NCBI GenBank assembly: GCA_934667475.1
Contig: CAKUMB010000001.1
Coordinates: 310,001 to 374,000 of the forward strand
DNA: 64,000 bases
Source of the DNA: an uncultured Muribaculaceae bacterium
GTDB lineage: Bacteria > Bacteroidota > Bacteroidia > Bacteroidales > Muribaculaceae
Reading direction: 5' to 3'
The notes under the pieces are model-generated. The model did no database searches, was not told the DNA's origin, and saw only the letters and a program-made list of their open reading frames with translations. Shown here in pieces: positions 40,933 to 49,295 of this stretch. The position numbers and the translations under genes were made by a program. The number at the start of each line of letters is the position of its first letter. The stretch's first letter is position 1.

Positions 40933-41637
40933 TTATTTGTCCTTAAGCAGGTTGGGGCGCAGGCGTCGCGTGCGCTCAATGGCCTGCTCCATTTTCCATT
41001 CGTCGATTTTTGCCTGGTTGCCGCTGAGCAGTATTTCGGGCACCTTCCAGCCGTTGAACTCGGCCGGGCGTGTGTAGACGGGTGCCTCGAGCAGCCCGTC
41101 TTGAAATGAGTCGCTGAGCGCGCTCTGCTCGTCGCCTATGGCTCCGGGCAGCAGGCGCACCACGGCGTCGGCAATTACTGCGGCGGGCAGCTCGCCGCCG
41201 GTGAGCACGTAGTCGCCTATCGATATTTCGCGCGTAATCAAGTGTTCGCGTATGCGGTAGTCCACGCCCTTGTAGTGGCCGCAGAGAATCATTATGTTTT
41301 TGGCCAGCGACAGGGTGTTGGCCATGGGCTGGTCGAGGATGTCGCCGTCAGGCGAGGTGAATATCACCTCGTCGTAGTGCCGCTGCGACTGCAGTTCCTG
41401 CATGCACCGCCACACGGGCTCTATCTGCATCACCATGCCGGCGTTGCCGCTGAAGGGGTAGTCGTCCACCTTGCGGTGCTTGCGCAGCGACCAGTCGCGC
41501 AGGTTGTGCACGTGAATCTCCACCAGGCCTTTGTCTTGCGCGCGCTGCAATATGGAGCAGTGCAGCGGCGAGTCGAGTGCCTCGGGCATCACGCTAAGTA
41601 TGTCTATTCTCATCTTGTCGTTGTTGTCTTCTGCCAT
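40933..41637 (-). CDS. trmD: tRNA (guanine-N1)-methyltransferase TrmD
   Basis: TrmD methylates G37 next to the anticodon to prevent frameshifting; 234 residues from ATG 41637, or 226 from ATG 41613 (MRIDILSVMPEALDSP, the usual N-terminus). SPOUT-fold landmarks are VDDYPFSGNAGMVMQIEPV, IFTSPDGD, ILCGHYKGVDYRIREH (trefoil knot) and ISIGDYVLTGGELPAAVIAD, followed by DSFQDGLLEAPVYTRPAEF. The frame extends upstream to 41718 without homology. In most bacteria trmD sits with ribosomal genes; here it heads a minus-strand run with DUF4855 and FtsB genes. The 114-base gap upstream shows no clear -7 box. Confidence 0.97.
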   Translation of the reverse strand: MAEDNNDKMRIDILSVMPEALDSPLHCSILQRAQDKGLVEIHVHNLRDWSLRKHRKVDDYPFSGNAGMVMQIEPVWRCMQELQSQRHYDEVIFTSPDGDILDQPMANTLSLAKNIMILCGHYKGVDYRIREHLITREISIGDYVLTGGELPAAVIADAVVRLLPGAIGDEQSALSDSFQDGLLEAPVYTRPAEFNGWKVPEILLSGNQAKIDEWKMEQAIERTRRLRPNLLKDK

Positions 41638-41751
41638 AGCTTTTTTAAAAATTAAAGTGCTTGCTGTGGGTGGGTTATGTGTTCGTTTGTGCACAGGGCG
41701 GGCCGCACTCGGCGGCACACTGTGGGCCTTTTTCGCCTGGCACCGTGCGTT

Positions 41752-42945
41752 TCACTCCTGAATCCAAAGCGACAGCACCTTGCGCCTAATGGCCATCACG
41801 TTGCCGGCGGTGATGCACACCATTATGGCCACAGCCACAACCAGCGACGGCCACAGCGGCCCGCCCTGGGTGCCGAAAGCCCGCAGTGTGAGCATGTAGT
41901 AGTAGCGTGCGGCCAGCATTAGCACCACCGCGGCTGCCAGCACGGTGCCGTTGATGGCCACCACCAGGCGTATGTAGGTGCGCGACACCTGCGCAGGCGA
42001 GTAGCCCAGCATCAGCAGGTTTTGCAGCTTGCGTGTGTTCTTTTGCAGCAGCAGGTAGATGCTGAGCATGAGCACGAAGAACGACAGCAGGCTTATGATG
42101 ACGCCCACCACGGCCACGATGCCTATTATCAGTGTCAGGAAGTAGTAGGCCTTGCTCGAACTCATCTTGTCGCCCGCCACGTCGTAGTGGTGTGCGGCCA
42201 TGTAGTCGGTTATCTTCACATCGCCGGGGCGGTTCACCTCCACTATCAGGCGCAGCGGGTGCTGGTGCCCTCCCTGGCCATAGCGGTCGTTGCTCCAGCG
42301 CATGAACTCCTCAGGCACTATGATGGTGTTGAGACGGTTGCTGAAGCCCACTATGCGGCCGGGCAGCACCTCGTTGCGGCCATTGCCGGTGAAGGTGAAG
42401 CTGAGCGGGATTATGCCAGCCTGGCTCTCGCTTATCTTGGGCATGCCCTGGGCTGCCGCAAAGCCGAAGTTGTACATCGACAGGTAGTCGCGGCTGACAA
42501 TCACGGGCACCTCGGGCCGCTGTGGGTCGAAGTCCCACTCACCGGGGTCGGCGTCGATGAAGTCGCTCGGAATCGACTCGAAGAAGAATTGCGTGCGCAT
42601 GGCCTTGCCGTTGGTGGCGCCAATGGTGGCAAATGTGCTGTATTCGCTGCTCACAAAGCGGCCTACCTTGCGGCACCACGGCTGGTGCTCGATGTCGGCG
42701 ATGTCGGCGTCGGAAAACTCGCTGCTGTTGCCCAGCATTGCGCCCGCGCTGCTCACCGAGCGTGTGATTATCAGGTAGTCTTTGCGTATGAAACTCTCCT
42801 GGTCGTTAAACACGGGCAGCACGTCTTGGTAGAATTGCACTGCCAGAGTCACAATGGTAAGCCCCACCAGGTTGGCCAGGGCAAATCCTAAAAGCTGCGA
42901 TGTGCTAATGTGCTTGCGCAGCAGTTTCCACATCAGTCCCTTCAT
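41752..42945 (-). CDS. FtsX-like ABC transporter permease
   Basis: A 397-residue permease with an N-terminal transmembrane helix (about 17-40), a periplasmic domain of about 220 residues, and three C-terminal helices from about residue 270. SLLSFFVLMLSIYLLLQKNT and RKLQNLLMLGYSPAQVSRTY form the FtsX coupling region. Its ATG overlaps the end of the ATPase gene by 4 bases. The substrate is unknown; MacB/LolE-type permeases move lipoproteins, peptides or lipids. Confidence 0.88.
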   Translation of the reverse strand: MKGLMWKLLRKHISTSQLLGFALANLVGLTIVTLAVQFYQDVLPVFNDQESFIRKDYLIITRSVSSAGAMLGNSSEFSDADIADIEHQPWCRKVGRFVSSEYSTFATIGATNGKAMRTQFFFESIPSDFIDADPGEWDFDPQRPEVPVIVSRDYLSMYNFGFAAAQGMPKISESQAGIIPLSFTFTGNGRNEVLPGRIVGFSNRLNTIIVPEEFMRWSNDRYGQGGHQHPLRLIVEVNRPGDVKITDYMAAHHYDVAGDKMSSSKAYYFLTLIIGIVAVVGVIISLLSFFVLMLSIYLLLQKNTRKLQNLLMLGYSPAQVSRTYIRLVVAINGTVLAAAVVLMLAARYYYMLTLRAFGTQGGPLWPSLVVAVAIMVCITAGNVMAIRRKVLSLWIQE

Positions 42946-43586
42946 AGCTTATACTCCTTATCCACTTTAATCATCACGTTGTTGCCCACCGAGGTCGATA
43001 TCACTCCGGCGCCCTGGCTGCGGGCCTCGTCGGTCACCATCTGCGCCACTATGCGGTTGTTGGCCGCATCGAGGTGGCTCACCGGCTCGTCGAGCAGAAT
43101 GAAGTCGCACGGCTGGCACAGGGTGCGTATTATGGCCACGCGCTGCTGCTGTCCTATCGAGAGCCGCGCCACGGGGCTGTTGACTTTGTCTGGAATGCCC
43201 AGCTGCTCAAAGTAGTCTTCTATCTGCTTGCGGGTCTTGAAACCCGTGAGGCGGTTTTTCAGTTCCACATTTTCGATGGCTGTCAGCTCGGGAAACAGCC
43301 GCAGCTCCTGCGGCAGATAGGCTATGTGGCGGCAGCGCACGCCGCACCACTCGTCGATGCTCAGCTGGCGCACGTCGCGGCCGTCGAATGCTATTGTGCC
43401 CGAATAGTCGGTGCGGTAGCCATACACGTAGCTGCACATCGACGACTTGCCGGTGCCGCTCTCGGCCGATATCAAATACATCTTGCCGCGCTCAAAGGCC
43501 ACCTGCCTGAGCCACACCTGCGAGTTGTCTTCCTCGCGGCCGGCAAACACGGCGGGCAGCGTGTTGTTTAACTCAATTCTTTGCAT
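42942..43586 (-). CDS. ABC transporter ATPase paired with FtsX-like permease
   Basis: The ATPase is 214 residues from ATG 43586 (the longer frame to 43646 lacks homology and covers the -7 box). Walker A SAESGTGKSSM, Q-loop IAYLPQELRLF, signature LSIGQQQRVAIIRTL, Walker B FILLDEPVSHLD are all present. The H-loop region ISTSVGNNVMIK lacks the usual His, so catalysis may be altered. It overlaps the permease gene by 4 bases. Confidence 0.9.
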   Translation of the reverse strand: MQRIELNNTLPAVFAGREEDNSQVWLRQVAFERGKMYLISAESGTGKSSMCSYVYGYRTDYSGTIAFDGRDVRQLSIDEWCGVRCRHIAYLPQELRLFPELTAIENVELKNRLTGFKTRKQIEDYFEQLGIPDKVNSPVARLSIGQQQRVAIIRTLCQPCDFILLDEPVSHLDAANNRIVAQMVTDEARSQGAGVISTSVGNNVMIKVDKEYKL

Positions 43587-43613
43587 TGCAGTGATAAAGT
43601 CTGTTTCAAATAG

Positions 43614-43621
43614 CAAAAATA
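43614..43621 (-). promoter_or_regulatory. -7 box of the ABC transporter pair
   Basis: TATTTTTG on the minus strand lies 27 bases before ATG 43586. TTGG 21 bases upstream is a near -33 box. Confidence 0.5.
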
Positions 43622-43672
43622 GTGATTTGTGGCCAACGCATCCCAATGTTTAACCAAATTTATATGCTCCAC

Positions 43673-44620
43673 TCAGTCGCTGCACATGTGGTTGGCGTCG
43701 GTGGGCTCGCCCTTGTAGGGCTCGATGTGGATGCTCGTTATCACGTTGCCTATGCGCTGCTCCAGCCGCTGTTCCACCATCGACGCTATTTTGTGGGCTT
43801 CGGTGACGGTGAGGCTGGGGTCGACCTTGATGTGCACGTCTATCACATGGGCGTTGCCGTTGTGGCGGGTGCGCAGGTGGTGGTAGGCCTTCACCTGGCT
43901 TATGCTGCTTATGGCCTGGGCTATGCGCTCATTTTCTTCGGCGGGCAGTGTGACCTCGAGCAGCTCCTTCACGGCGGGCACGGCCAGCTTCACGGCCACT
44001 ATGAGTATGAACACGCTCACGGCCAACTCGGCCAGCGGGTCGAGCACGCGCCACTGCGCGCCCAGGAATATGGCGCCCGAGATGCCCACCAGTGTGGCGA
44101 TGCTCGACAGGGCGTCGCTGCGGTGGTGCCATGCGTTGGCTATGACGGCCGTGCTGCCTATGCTCTTGCCCACGCGGTTGGTGTACTGGAACAGCAACTC
44201 CTTGGCCACAATCGAGATTGCGGCCATCGCCAGGGCCAAATATCCCGGCTTGTCGAGCATCTGCCCCTGGCAGGCGGCAGTCACGCTCTTGGCGCCGCTC
44301 CATGCCAGACCCACGCCCACCACAGCCAGGGCCTCGGCGATTAGAAATGTGGCGAAGGTCTCAAACTTGCCGTGGCCATATCGGTATTCTTTGTCGATGC
44401 CGCGGGCCGAGACGCCCACAAACACTATTACCACTATGTCGGTGAGGAAGTCGCTCAGCGAGTGCACGCCGTCGGCTATCATTGCTCCAGAGTTGCCCAG
44501 CACGCCGGCGGCCACTTTCAGGGCCGACAGCAGTCCGTTGACGGCAAATCCCGTCAGCGTGCAGCGCTTGGCCTTGGCGGCGCGCTGCTCCGAATCCATG
44601 TTAACGTTAGTCTGTGTCAT
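43673..44620 (-). CDS. Cation diffusion facilitator transporter
   Basis: A 315-residue divalent-metal/proton antiporter (zinc, iron, manganese or cobalt) from ATG 44620. Six helices in the first 210 residues carry the metal site: NSGAMIADGVHSLSDFL (H-x-x-x-D in helix 2) and NAWHHRSDALSSIATLVG (H-x-x-x-D in helix 5). The C-terminal cytoplasmic domain (about 215-315) has the ferredoxin-like fold with YHHLRTRHNGNAHVIDVHIK. A -7 box ends 8 bases before the ATG. Confidence 0.95.
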   Translation of the reverse strand: MTQTNVNMDSEQRAAKAKRCTLTGFAVNGLLSALKVAAGVLGNSGAMIADGVHSLSDFLTDIVVIVFVGVSARGIDKEYRYGHGKFETFATFLIAEALAVVGVGLAWSGAKSVTAACQGQMLDKPGYLALAMAAISIVAKELLFQYTNRVGKSIGSTAVIANAWHHRSDALSSIATLVGISGAIFLGAQWRVLDPLAELAVSVFILIVAVKLAVPAVKELLEVTLPAEENERIAQAISSISQVKAYHHLRTRHNGNAHVIDVHIKVDPSLTVTEAHKIASMVEQRLEQRIGNVITSIHIEPYKGEPTDANHMCSD

Positions 44621-44628
44621 AATTTTTG

Positions 44629-44636
44629 CAAATTTA
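44629..44636 (-). promoter_or_regulatory. -7 box immediately before the cation diffusion facilitator start
   Basis: TAAATTTG on the minus strand ends 8 bases before ATG 44620. Transcription would start at or next to the ATG. Confidence 0.4.
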
Positions 44637-44837
44637 GCAAATAAATTTGGCGGTGCGGTGCAGTGTTGGCACAATAGCCGCGTTTAGTTGTTGCCAAGGC
44701 CTAAAACGCAGGCCTGACAATTGAGAAAAAAGTTTTCATCGTTTCAACGAAATTCATTGAGTATATGAATGGGATTATTTAGACTGGCCTTGAACCGAAG
44801 CTGTTGGAAAACAACGATTTTTTTACCAACCAGCAAT

Positions 44838-44890
44838 AGCACCGCGCGCCACGCACACAAAACATTATGGCGTGAGCGGTGCTTTTTGTT
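44838..44890 (+). terminator. Orphan plus-strand terminator-like hairpin
   Basis: AGCACCGC (44838-44845) pairs with GCGGTGCT (44876-44883), with an inner CGCCA/TGGCG helix, followed by TTTTGTTTTT on the plus strand. No plus-strand gene precedes it. The 299-base interval 44621-44919 otherwise shows only the CDF promoter; a small plus-strand RNA ending here is possible. Confidence 0.5.
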
Positions 44891-44919
44891 TTTCCCAACT
44901 TTGGTCGCTGAGGCGGGGA

Positions 44920-45240
44920 CTATTCGTCCCACGGATAGCGGCGGCGCGGATTGCGCGGAAACCACCCCTTGTGCACGCGCTCTTGCTGCTCGCGCACTTC
45001 AATTATGCTCCAAAAGCATGAGAAGGCCGCCACGCCCAGAAGGCTCGACACCAGCACCGACTGCACCAGCGCCGAGGCGGCCATGAATGCGATGCCCGCC
45101 ACCAAAAAAGCCTTCCAGCACCCCACGCCAAAGTGGTATTCACCCTTGATCACGAGCGGGTGGAAGAGTCCTATTATCAGGAATGTGCCCAGCCCTATGG
45201 TGAGGCCCAGCAGATTGTTGCTTTCAAGAAAATCGATCAT
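44920..45240 (-). CDS. DUF4491 family membrane protein
   Basis: A 106-residue inner-membrane protein with about three transmembrane helices (10-27, 40-60 and 62-78). NLLGLTIGLGTFLIIGLFHP, VIKGEYHFGVGCWKAFLVAG and VHKGWFPRNPRRRYPW are the conserved blocks of the DUF4491 family, whose function is unknown. It has its own promoter (TACCTTTG at 45281-45274) and no close partner; a long hairpin separates it from the upstream gene. Confidence 0.9.
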   Translation of the reverse strand: MIDFLESNNLLGLTIGLGTFLIIGLFHPLVIKGEYHFGVGCWKAFLVAGIAFMAASALVQSVLVSSLLGVAAFSCFWSIIEVREQQERVHKGWFPRNPRRRYPWDE

Positions 45241-45273
45241 ATCCGTCTTTTGTGCAAAAAAATCGTCAGGCTA

Positions 45274-45281
45274 CAAAGGTA
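45274..45281 (-). promoter_or_regulatory. -7 box of the DUF4491 gene
   Basis: TACCTTTG on the minus strand lies 33 bases before ATG 45240, with ATTG 20 bases further upstream as a partial -33 box. Confidence 0.55.
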
Positions 45282-45311
45282 GTGCAAAGTTGCCACCTGT
45301 GCAATACTGAA

Positions 45312-45361
45312 ACTAGTAGGCTCTGGCCGCAAGCATTGCTTCGCGGCCAGAGCCTACTAGT
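45312..45361 (-). terminator. Long perfect hairpin after the metallophosphatase gene
   Basis: A perfect 19-bp inverted repeat (arms 45312-45330 and 45343-45361, ACTAGTAGGCTCTGGCCGC and complement) has additional AAGCA/TGCTT pairing in its loop. It lies 28 bases past the stop codon at 45390. Only TTTCAG follows on the minus strand, so it is a terminator without a strong U-tract. Confidence 0.65.
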
Positions 45362-45389
45362 GCTGATTGTGGGTGAAATATGTTGCGGT

Positions 45390-47270
45390 TTAGAAAGCCA
45401 CCTTGTAGCCGCGGCCTTCGATGCTCACCACATATATGCCTTTTGCGTTTACGCTAAACTCGTTGCGGCCCTCACTTAGCTTGAGCGGGCGGCTCATGCC
45501 GTTGAGGCTCACAAGCTGGGCTGTTCCGGCCTTGGCGGCGTCAATCACCAGGGTGCTGCCGGCGGTGTGCACCGTGTAGCTGTTGTTGAGGTCGGTCACA
45601 ACGTCGTCCACGCCAAGCGTCTGGCGCTGGTAGTTCTCCATGTCGAGGTTGAACGCTGCGGGGCGGTTGAGCGTCTTGATGTATACGGTGCCAAACGAGT
45701 CGGTCACCTTCACCGTCACGGGCTGGTTGCTGGTGGCGCACTTGGCCCTGAACATGTGGGTGTTTTTGTCGGTGGCAAATACGCTGGTGTAGCTCTTGGC
45801 CTGCTTGAAGCGCGGCACATCGTAGCAAATCACGTGATAGGGGTCTTCACAGGTCTCGCGCTTGTAGCTGAGCGATGTCCCGTTTTCGATGAATTCAATC
45901 TTCCAGTCGCTGTCGTAGGCATACACGTTGGCCATCACCACATTGTCATCATAGTTCTTGTAGTCCTGGCGCGAGGTGTTGGCGGCGAGCATGGCGCGCA
46001 CATCGGTGTTTTCCTGATAGTAGGCGCGCACCTTGTTCATGTCGTAGAGGCGCATCTGTGTGCCCACATTGTCGGTGCTCGACATGTATTTCCACTTGAA
46101 GTCTTTGCCGTCAATCTGCCACAGCGAGTAGCCGCCGGGCGAGCCATCGGTGCACACGTCGCGGTTGGTGAGCTTGCCAGTCCACCACCACGAAGCGCAC
46201 ACTGCGGCAATGTTGTGCTCCACAATGTTGGGGTAGGCCGCGGGGCGAGCCACCTGGTTGTAGTGTGTGTGGCCGCTCAGGAAGTGCACGGTCTTGTAGC
46301 CGGCCAGCAGGTCGCTGAGCTTTTTGGTGTGCTGCAGTTGCAGGTTTTGCGCAGTGCTGTAGTCCTTGGTGCTGAGTTTCCACGCCGGAATGTGGAAGCT
46401 TACCACCACGGGGGTGTTCTTGTCCACCATGGCCAGGTCTTTTTTGAGCCAGTCGAACTGCTCCGAAGTGATTTCGGCCAGATAGTTGCGCTCGCCCACC
46501 ACACCTTTGGGGTATGAGGCCCCCGACTTTTTGGTGTTAAGATAGTAAATGTCGTCGAGCACCACAAAGTGCACCTGGCCCAGATTATAGCTGTAGTAGT
46601 TGGGACTCACTATATTGCGCCACGGCTTGGCGGCGTCGAAGTCGGTGGTGGTGCTTGCAGCCACGCTGGCGTCATTGTCGTGGTTGCCTATCACGGGGAA
46701 CATGATAAACGGGTAGCCGGCCTCCTTCATGGTGGCCATGAAGTTGTTCAGGTTGTAATTGCGTTGCACCCAGTAGAGGTCCCAAGTGAGGTCGCCCAAT
46801 ATGGTGGAGTACACAGGACCCTGTGCCGACTCTTTCAGCTCTTTCATGCGCTTCATGAAGCGCGACTTGAATTGCGTGTCGTCGTTGGTGCGGTTGGCCA
46901 GGTGGTAGTCGGCACTCACCACAAAGGTGAATTTGTCGTTGTCCACCTTCTTCAGCGTGAAGTCGTGAGTCTCCTTCACGCTCTTGCTGGTGCTGGTCAG
47001 CGGAGCCCAGAACTCGGGCTTGAATCCGTCGGCCACAGTGGGCTCGTAGCCGCCCGGCAAGGTGTAGAACACATATCCGTTTTTCTTTGCCGAGGTGAAG
47101 CTGTAGGCGCCGTTGGCGTCGGTCTTGGTCACCACATAGCCGTCGCTCACGGCCACGCCGGCCACGCCCTTGCCGTCACAGGTGATGTGGCCGCTCACAT
47201 TCTGCGCGGCGGCGGTGAGGCCGAAGCTGCCGAGTGCGAGCAATAAAGCGATTTTGTTGAAATATCTCAT
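45390..47270 (-). CDS. Exported calcineurin-like metallophosphatase with N- and C-terminal beta domains
   Basis: A 626-residue exported phosphoesterase. A signal peptide (MRYFNKIALLLALGSFGLTAAA) is followed by a carboxypeptidase-regulatory-like beta domain (about 24-100), then the two-metal core: VVSADYHLANR (Asp-His), TILGDLTWD (Asp), VIGNHDND (Asn-His), VVSFHIPAW (His) and LSGHTHYNQ (His pair). A C-terminal domain (about 420-560) and an end segment GIYVVSIEGRGYKVAF like type A T9SS sorting domains follow. Family members act on phosphomonoesters or diesters at the cell surface; the substrate is unknown. Upstream is a TAATTTTG -7 box (47326-47319). Confidence 0.92.
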   Translation of the reverse strand: MRYFNKIALLLALGSFGLTAAAQNVSGHITCDGKGVAGVAVSDGYVVTKTDANGAYSFTSAKKNGYVFYTLPGGYEPTVADGFKPEFWAPLTSTSKSVKETHDFTLKKVDNDKFTFVVSADYHLANRTNDDTQFKSRFMKRMKELKESAQGPVYSTILGDLTWDLYWVQRNYNLNNFMATMKEAGYPFIMFPVIGNHDNDASVAASTTTDFDAAKPWRNIVSPNYYSYNLGQVHFVVLDDIYYLNTKKSGASYPKGVVGERNYLAEITSEQFDWLKKDLAMVDKNTPVVVSFHIPAWKLSTKDYSTAQNLQLQHTKKLSDLLAGYKTVHFLSGHTHYNQVARPAAYPNIVEHNIAAVCASWWWTGKLTNRDVCTDGSPGGYSLWQIDGKDFKWKYMSSTDNVGTQMRLYDMNKVRAYYQENTDVRAMLAANTSRQDYKNYDDNVVMANVYAYDSDWKIEFIENGTSLSYKRETCEDPYHVICYDVPRFKQAKSYTSVFATDKNTHMFRAKCATSNQPVTVKVTDSFGTVYIKTLNRPAAFNLDMENYQRQTLGVDDVVTDLNNSYTVHTAGSTLVIDAAKAGTAQLVSLNGMSRPLKLSEGRNEFSVNAKGIYVVSIEGRGYKVAF

Positions 47271-47318
47271 TCGCAGTTTTTGTTATAGTGGTTTGGTTTG
47301 ATAGTTTCGTTTGTAGGA

Positions 47319-47326
47319 CAAAATTA
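47319..47326 (-). promoter_or_regulatory. -7 box of the metallophosphatase gene
   Basis: TAATTTTG on the minus strand lies 48 bases upstream of ATG 47270. No proper -33 box. Confidence 0.45.
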
Positions 47327-47411
47327 GTCTTAATTTTCCAAAAAAACGCCCTTCGCTGGCCGAAAAATGCGAAAAATAGGGTCTCTGGTGAAAAAAAGTG
47401 GTTGCATTTTG

Positions 47412-47442
47412 TTTGGATTATTAAAAAATCGTCTTACCTTTG
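47412..47442 (+). promoter_or_regulatory. Consensus promoter of the tRNA-Asp gene
   Basis: TTTG (47412-47415), 19 bases, TACCTTTG (47435-47442) match both boxes. The start of the tRNA is 19 bases after the -7 box. Confidence 0.82.
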
Positions 47443-47461
47443 CAATCGCAAATCGGCAACT

Positions 47462-47538
47462 GGTGTGTTAGTTCAGCTGGTTAGAATACATGCCTGTCAC
47501 GCATGGGGTCACGGGTTCGAGTCCCGTACACACCGCCA
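47462..47538 (+). tRNA. tRNA-Asp (anticodon GTC), CCA encoded
   Basis: The cloverleaf is complete: acceptor GGTGTGT pairing with ACACACC, D arm GTTC-AGCTGGTTA-GAAT, anticodon stem CATGC/GCATG around CTGTCAC (anticodon GTC), a five-base variable loop, and T arm ACGGG-TTCGAGT-CCCGT. Discriminator G and CCA are encoded at 47535-47538. A terminator follows six bases later. Confidence 0.97.
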
Positions 47539-47543
47539 GCCAA

Positions 47544-47577
47544 AGCCCTGCGAGCATTGCTCGCGGGGCTTTTTTTT
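47544..47577 (+). terminator. Terminator of tRNA-Asp
   Basis: AGCCCTGCGAGC (47544-47555) pairs with GCTCGCGGGGCT (47559-47570) with one G-T pair and is followed by seven T residues. Confidence 0.92.
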
Positions 47578-47620
47578 ATTATTTCTCGCGGGCGCGTTCA
47601 GTTTATTGCACAAAAAGCGT

Positions 47621-47628
47621 TATTTTTG
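47621..47628 (+). promoter_or_regulatory. -7 box of nnr
   Basis: TATTTTTG lies 82 bases before ATG 47711. The -33 box is weak. Confidence 0.45.
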
Positions 47629-47710
47629 TGCTTGCAATAGACTGCGGTTCCGGTTGGCTGCCGCAGGCAGTGGCGATTTTGATGTTTTTTTATGACCCAG
47701 TTACTTAAGT

Positions 47711-49237
47711 ATGAAGATATTCGTTACCAGTGCTATAAAGGAAATCGATAAGGCAACCATAAATGCCGAAAACATATCCACGCTCGACCTCATGGAGCGG
47801 GCCGCCCAGGAGGTGAGCTGCGAAATAGTGTCGCGCTGGCGCCAGTCGCAGCGCATAGTGGTGTTTGCCGGCCCAGGCAACAATGGTGGCGACGCCCTGG
47901 CGGTGTCGCGCCTGCTGTATGAGCAGGGCTACCGCCCCGAGGTGTATCTGTTCAACACCAAGGCCTCGCATCTGAGCGCGGCGTGCGCCACCAACCGCGA
48001 CCGGCTTGTGGCTCTTGGCGGAGTAGATTTCACCGAGGTGGTGCGCGACCTTAATCTGCCCAAACTCGGCCCTGCCGATGTGGTGCTCGACGGCTTGTTT
48101 GGCAGCGGCCTGCGCAGTCCGCTCAAGGGCGGCTACACGGCGCTGGTGCAGTATATCAACGACAGCAACGCCTGTGTGGTGTCGATCGACGTGCCCTCGG
48201 GCCTGTTTGGTGAGTGGAACGTGGGCTCTGACCGGCGCAACATTGTGCGTGCCGACCTCACGCTGGCGCTTCAGTTCCGCCGCCTGTCGTTTTTCTTCAA
48301 GGACAATGCCGAGTTTGTGGGCGAGGTAAAGGTGCTCGACCTCGATATGGACGCCAACGCCATAGCTGAAAAACCCACCGACTACTACCTGATAGAGCGC
48401 AGCGATGTGCAAGAGGTGCTGAAGCCGCTCAACCCATACATCAACAAGTATGACAACGGCACTGTGCTGCTGGTGGCCGGCAGCTATGGCATGATGGGCG
48501 CAGCCGTGCTTGCCGCCCGCGGTGCCATGCGCGCCGGTGCCGGCCTGGTCACAGTGCACGCCCCGCGCATAGGCTGCGTGCCGCTTCAGACGGCGGCCCC
48601 AGAGGCACTGTTTGAGGCCGATTCCAGCGAGTATTTCACCTCGCAAATCGAGCTGCACCACAAATTCTCGGTGGTGGCCCTCGGTCCAGGCATGAGCACC
48701 AGCACCGAGACGGTGGATGCCGTCGACTCATTCATCAAAACCTACCGCCAGCCGTGCGTGCTCGATGCCGACGCCCTGCGCTGCATCGTCAAGCGCCCAG
48801 TGCTGCTGCGCAGCATTCCCAAGGGTTCGGTGCTCACGCCACACGCCGCCGAGTTCGATGCCCTCTTTGGCTTCCACGCCACCGACGAGGAGCGACTGAA
48901 AAAAGCCACCGAGGTGTCGAAACTCTATGAGGTGACCATAGTGCTCAAGGGCAAATACTCGATGACGGTGCGCCCCGACGGCAAGGTGTACGTCAACAGC
49001 AGCGGCAATCCCGGCATGGCCACCGCCGGCAGCGGCGATGTGCTCACCGGAGTGATAGCGGCCTTCATGGCACAGGGCTATCCCACCGACTGGAGTGTGG
49101 TGCTGGGCGTGTATGTGCACGGCCTCGCGGGCGACATTGCGGCTCGCAAGCATGGGCAGCACGGCCTGCTGGCCGGCGACATAGCTGAGGCCGTTGGCCC
49201 CGCAATTGCCGAAATCCTGCGGCAGAACAATCACTGA
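47711..49237 (+). CDS. nnr: Bifunctional NAD(P)H-hydrate epimerase/dehydratase
   Basis: A 508-residue metabolite-repair enzyme that restores hydrated NADH and NADPH. The N-terminal YjeF_N epimerase domain (1-215) contains VVFAGPGNNGGDALAVSRLL and VVLDGLFGSGLRSPL. The C-terminal ADP/ATP-dependent dehydratase domain (about 230-505) has VLLVAGSYGMMGAAVLAARG, LGPGMST and PGMATAGSGDVLTGVIAAFM, the ribokinase-like nucleotide site. The fused arrangement is the usual bacterial one. The DUF4831 gene follows after 58 bases. Confidence 0.97.
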   Translation: MKIFVTSAIKEIDKATINAENISTLDLMERAAQEVSCEIVSRWRQSQRIVVFAGPGNNGGDALAVSRLLYEQGYRPEVYLFNTKASHLSAACATNRDRLVALGGVDFTEVVRDLNLPKLGPADVVLDGLFGSGLRSPLKGGYTALVQYINDSNACVVSIDVPSGLFGEWNVGSDRRNIVRADLTLALQFRRLSFFFKDNAEFVGEVKVLDLDMDANAIAEKPTDYYLIERSDVQEVLKPLNPYINKYDNGTVLLVAGSYGMMGAAVLAARGAMRAGAGLVTVHAPRIGCVPLQTAAPEALFEADSSEYFTSQIELHHKFSVVALGPGMSTSTETVDAVDSFIKTYRQPCVLDADALRCIVKRPVLLRSIPKGSVLTPHAAEFDALFGFHATDEERLKKATEVSKLYEVTIVLKGKYSMTVRPDGKVYVNSSGNPGMATAGSGDVLTGVIAAFMAQGYPTDWSVVLGVYVHGLAGDIAARKHGQHGLLAGDIAEAVGPAIAEILRQNNH

Positions 49238-49295
49238 CGCGCTGCAACTCCACATTTGATTACATAATTAACACTCACACATAACTATATAGATT

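Noticed and set aside
44769..45086. A 105-codon plus-strand frame after the DUF4491 gene
   Set aside because: It crosses a hairpin terminator and the certain minus-strand DUF4491 gene, and its product has no motif.
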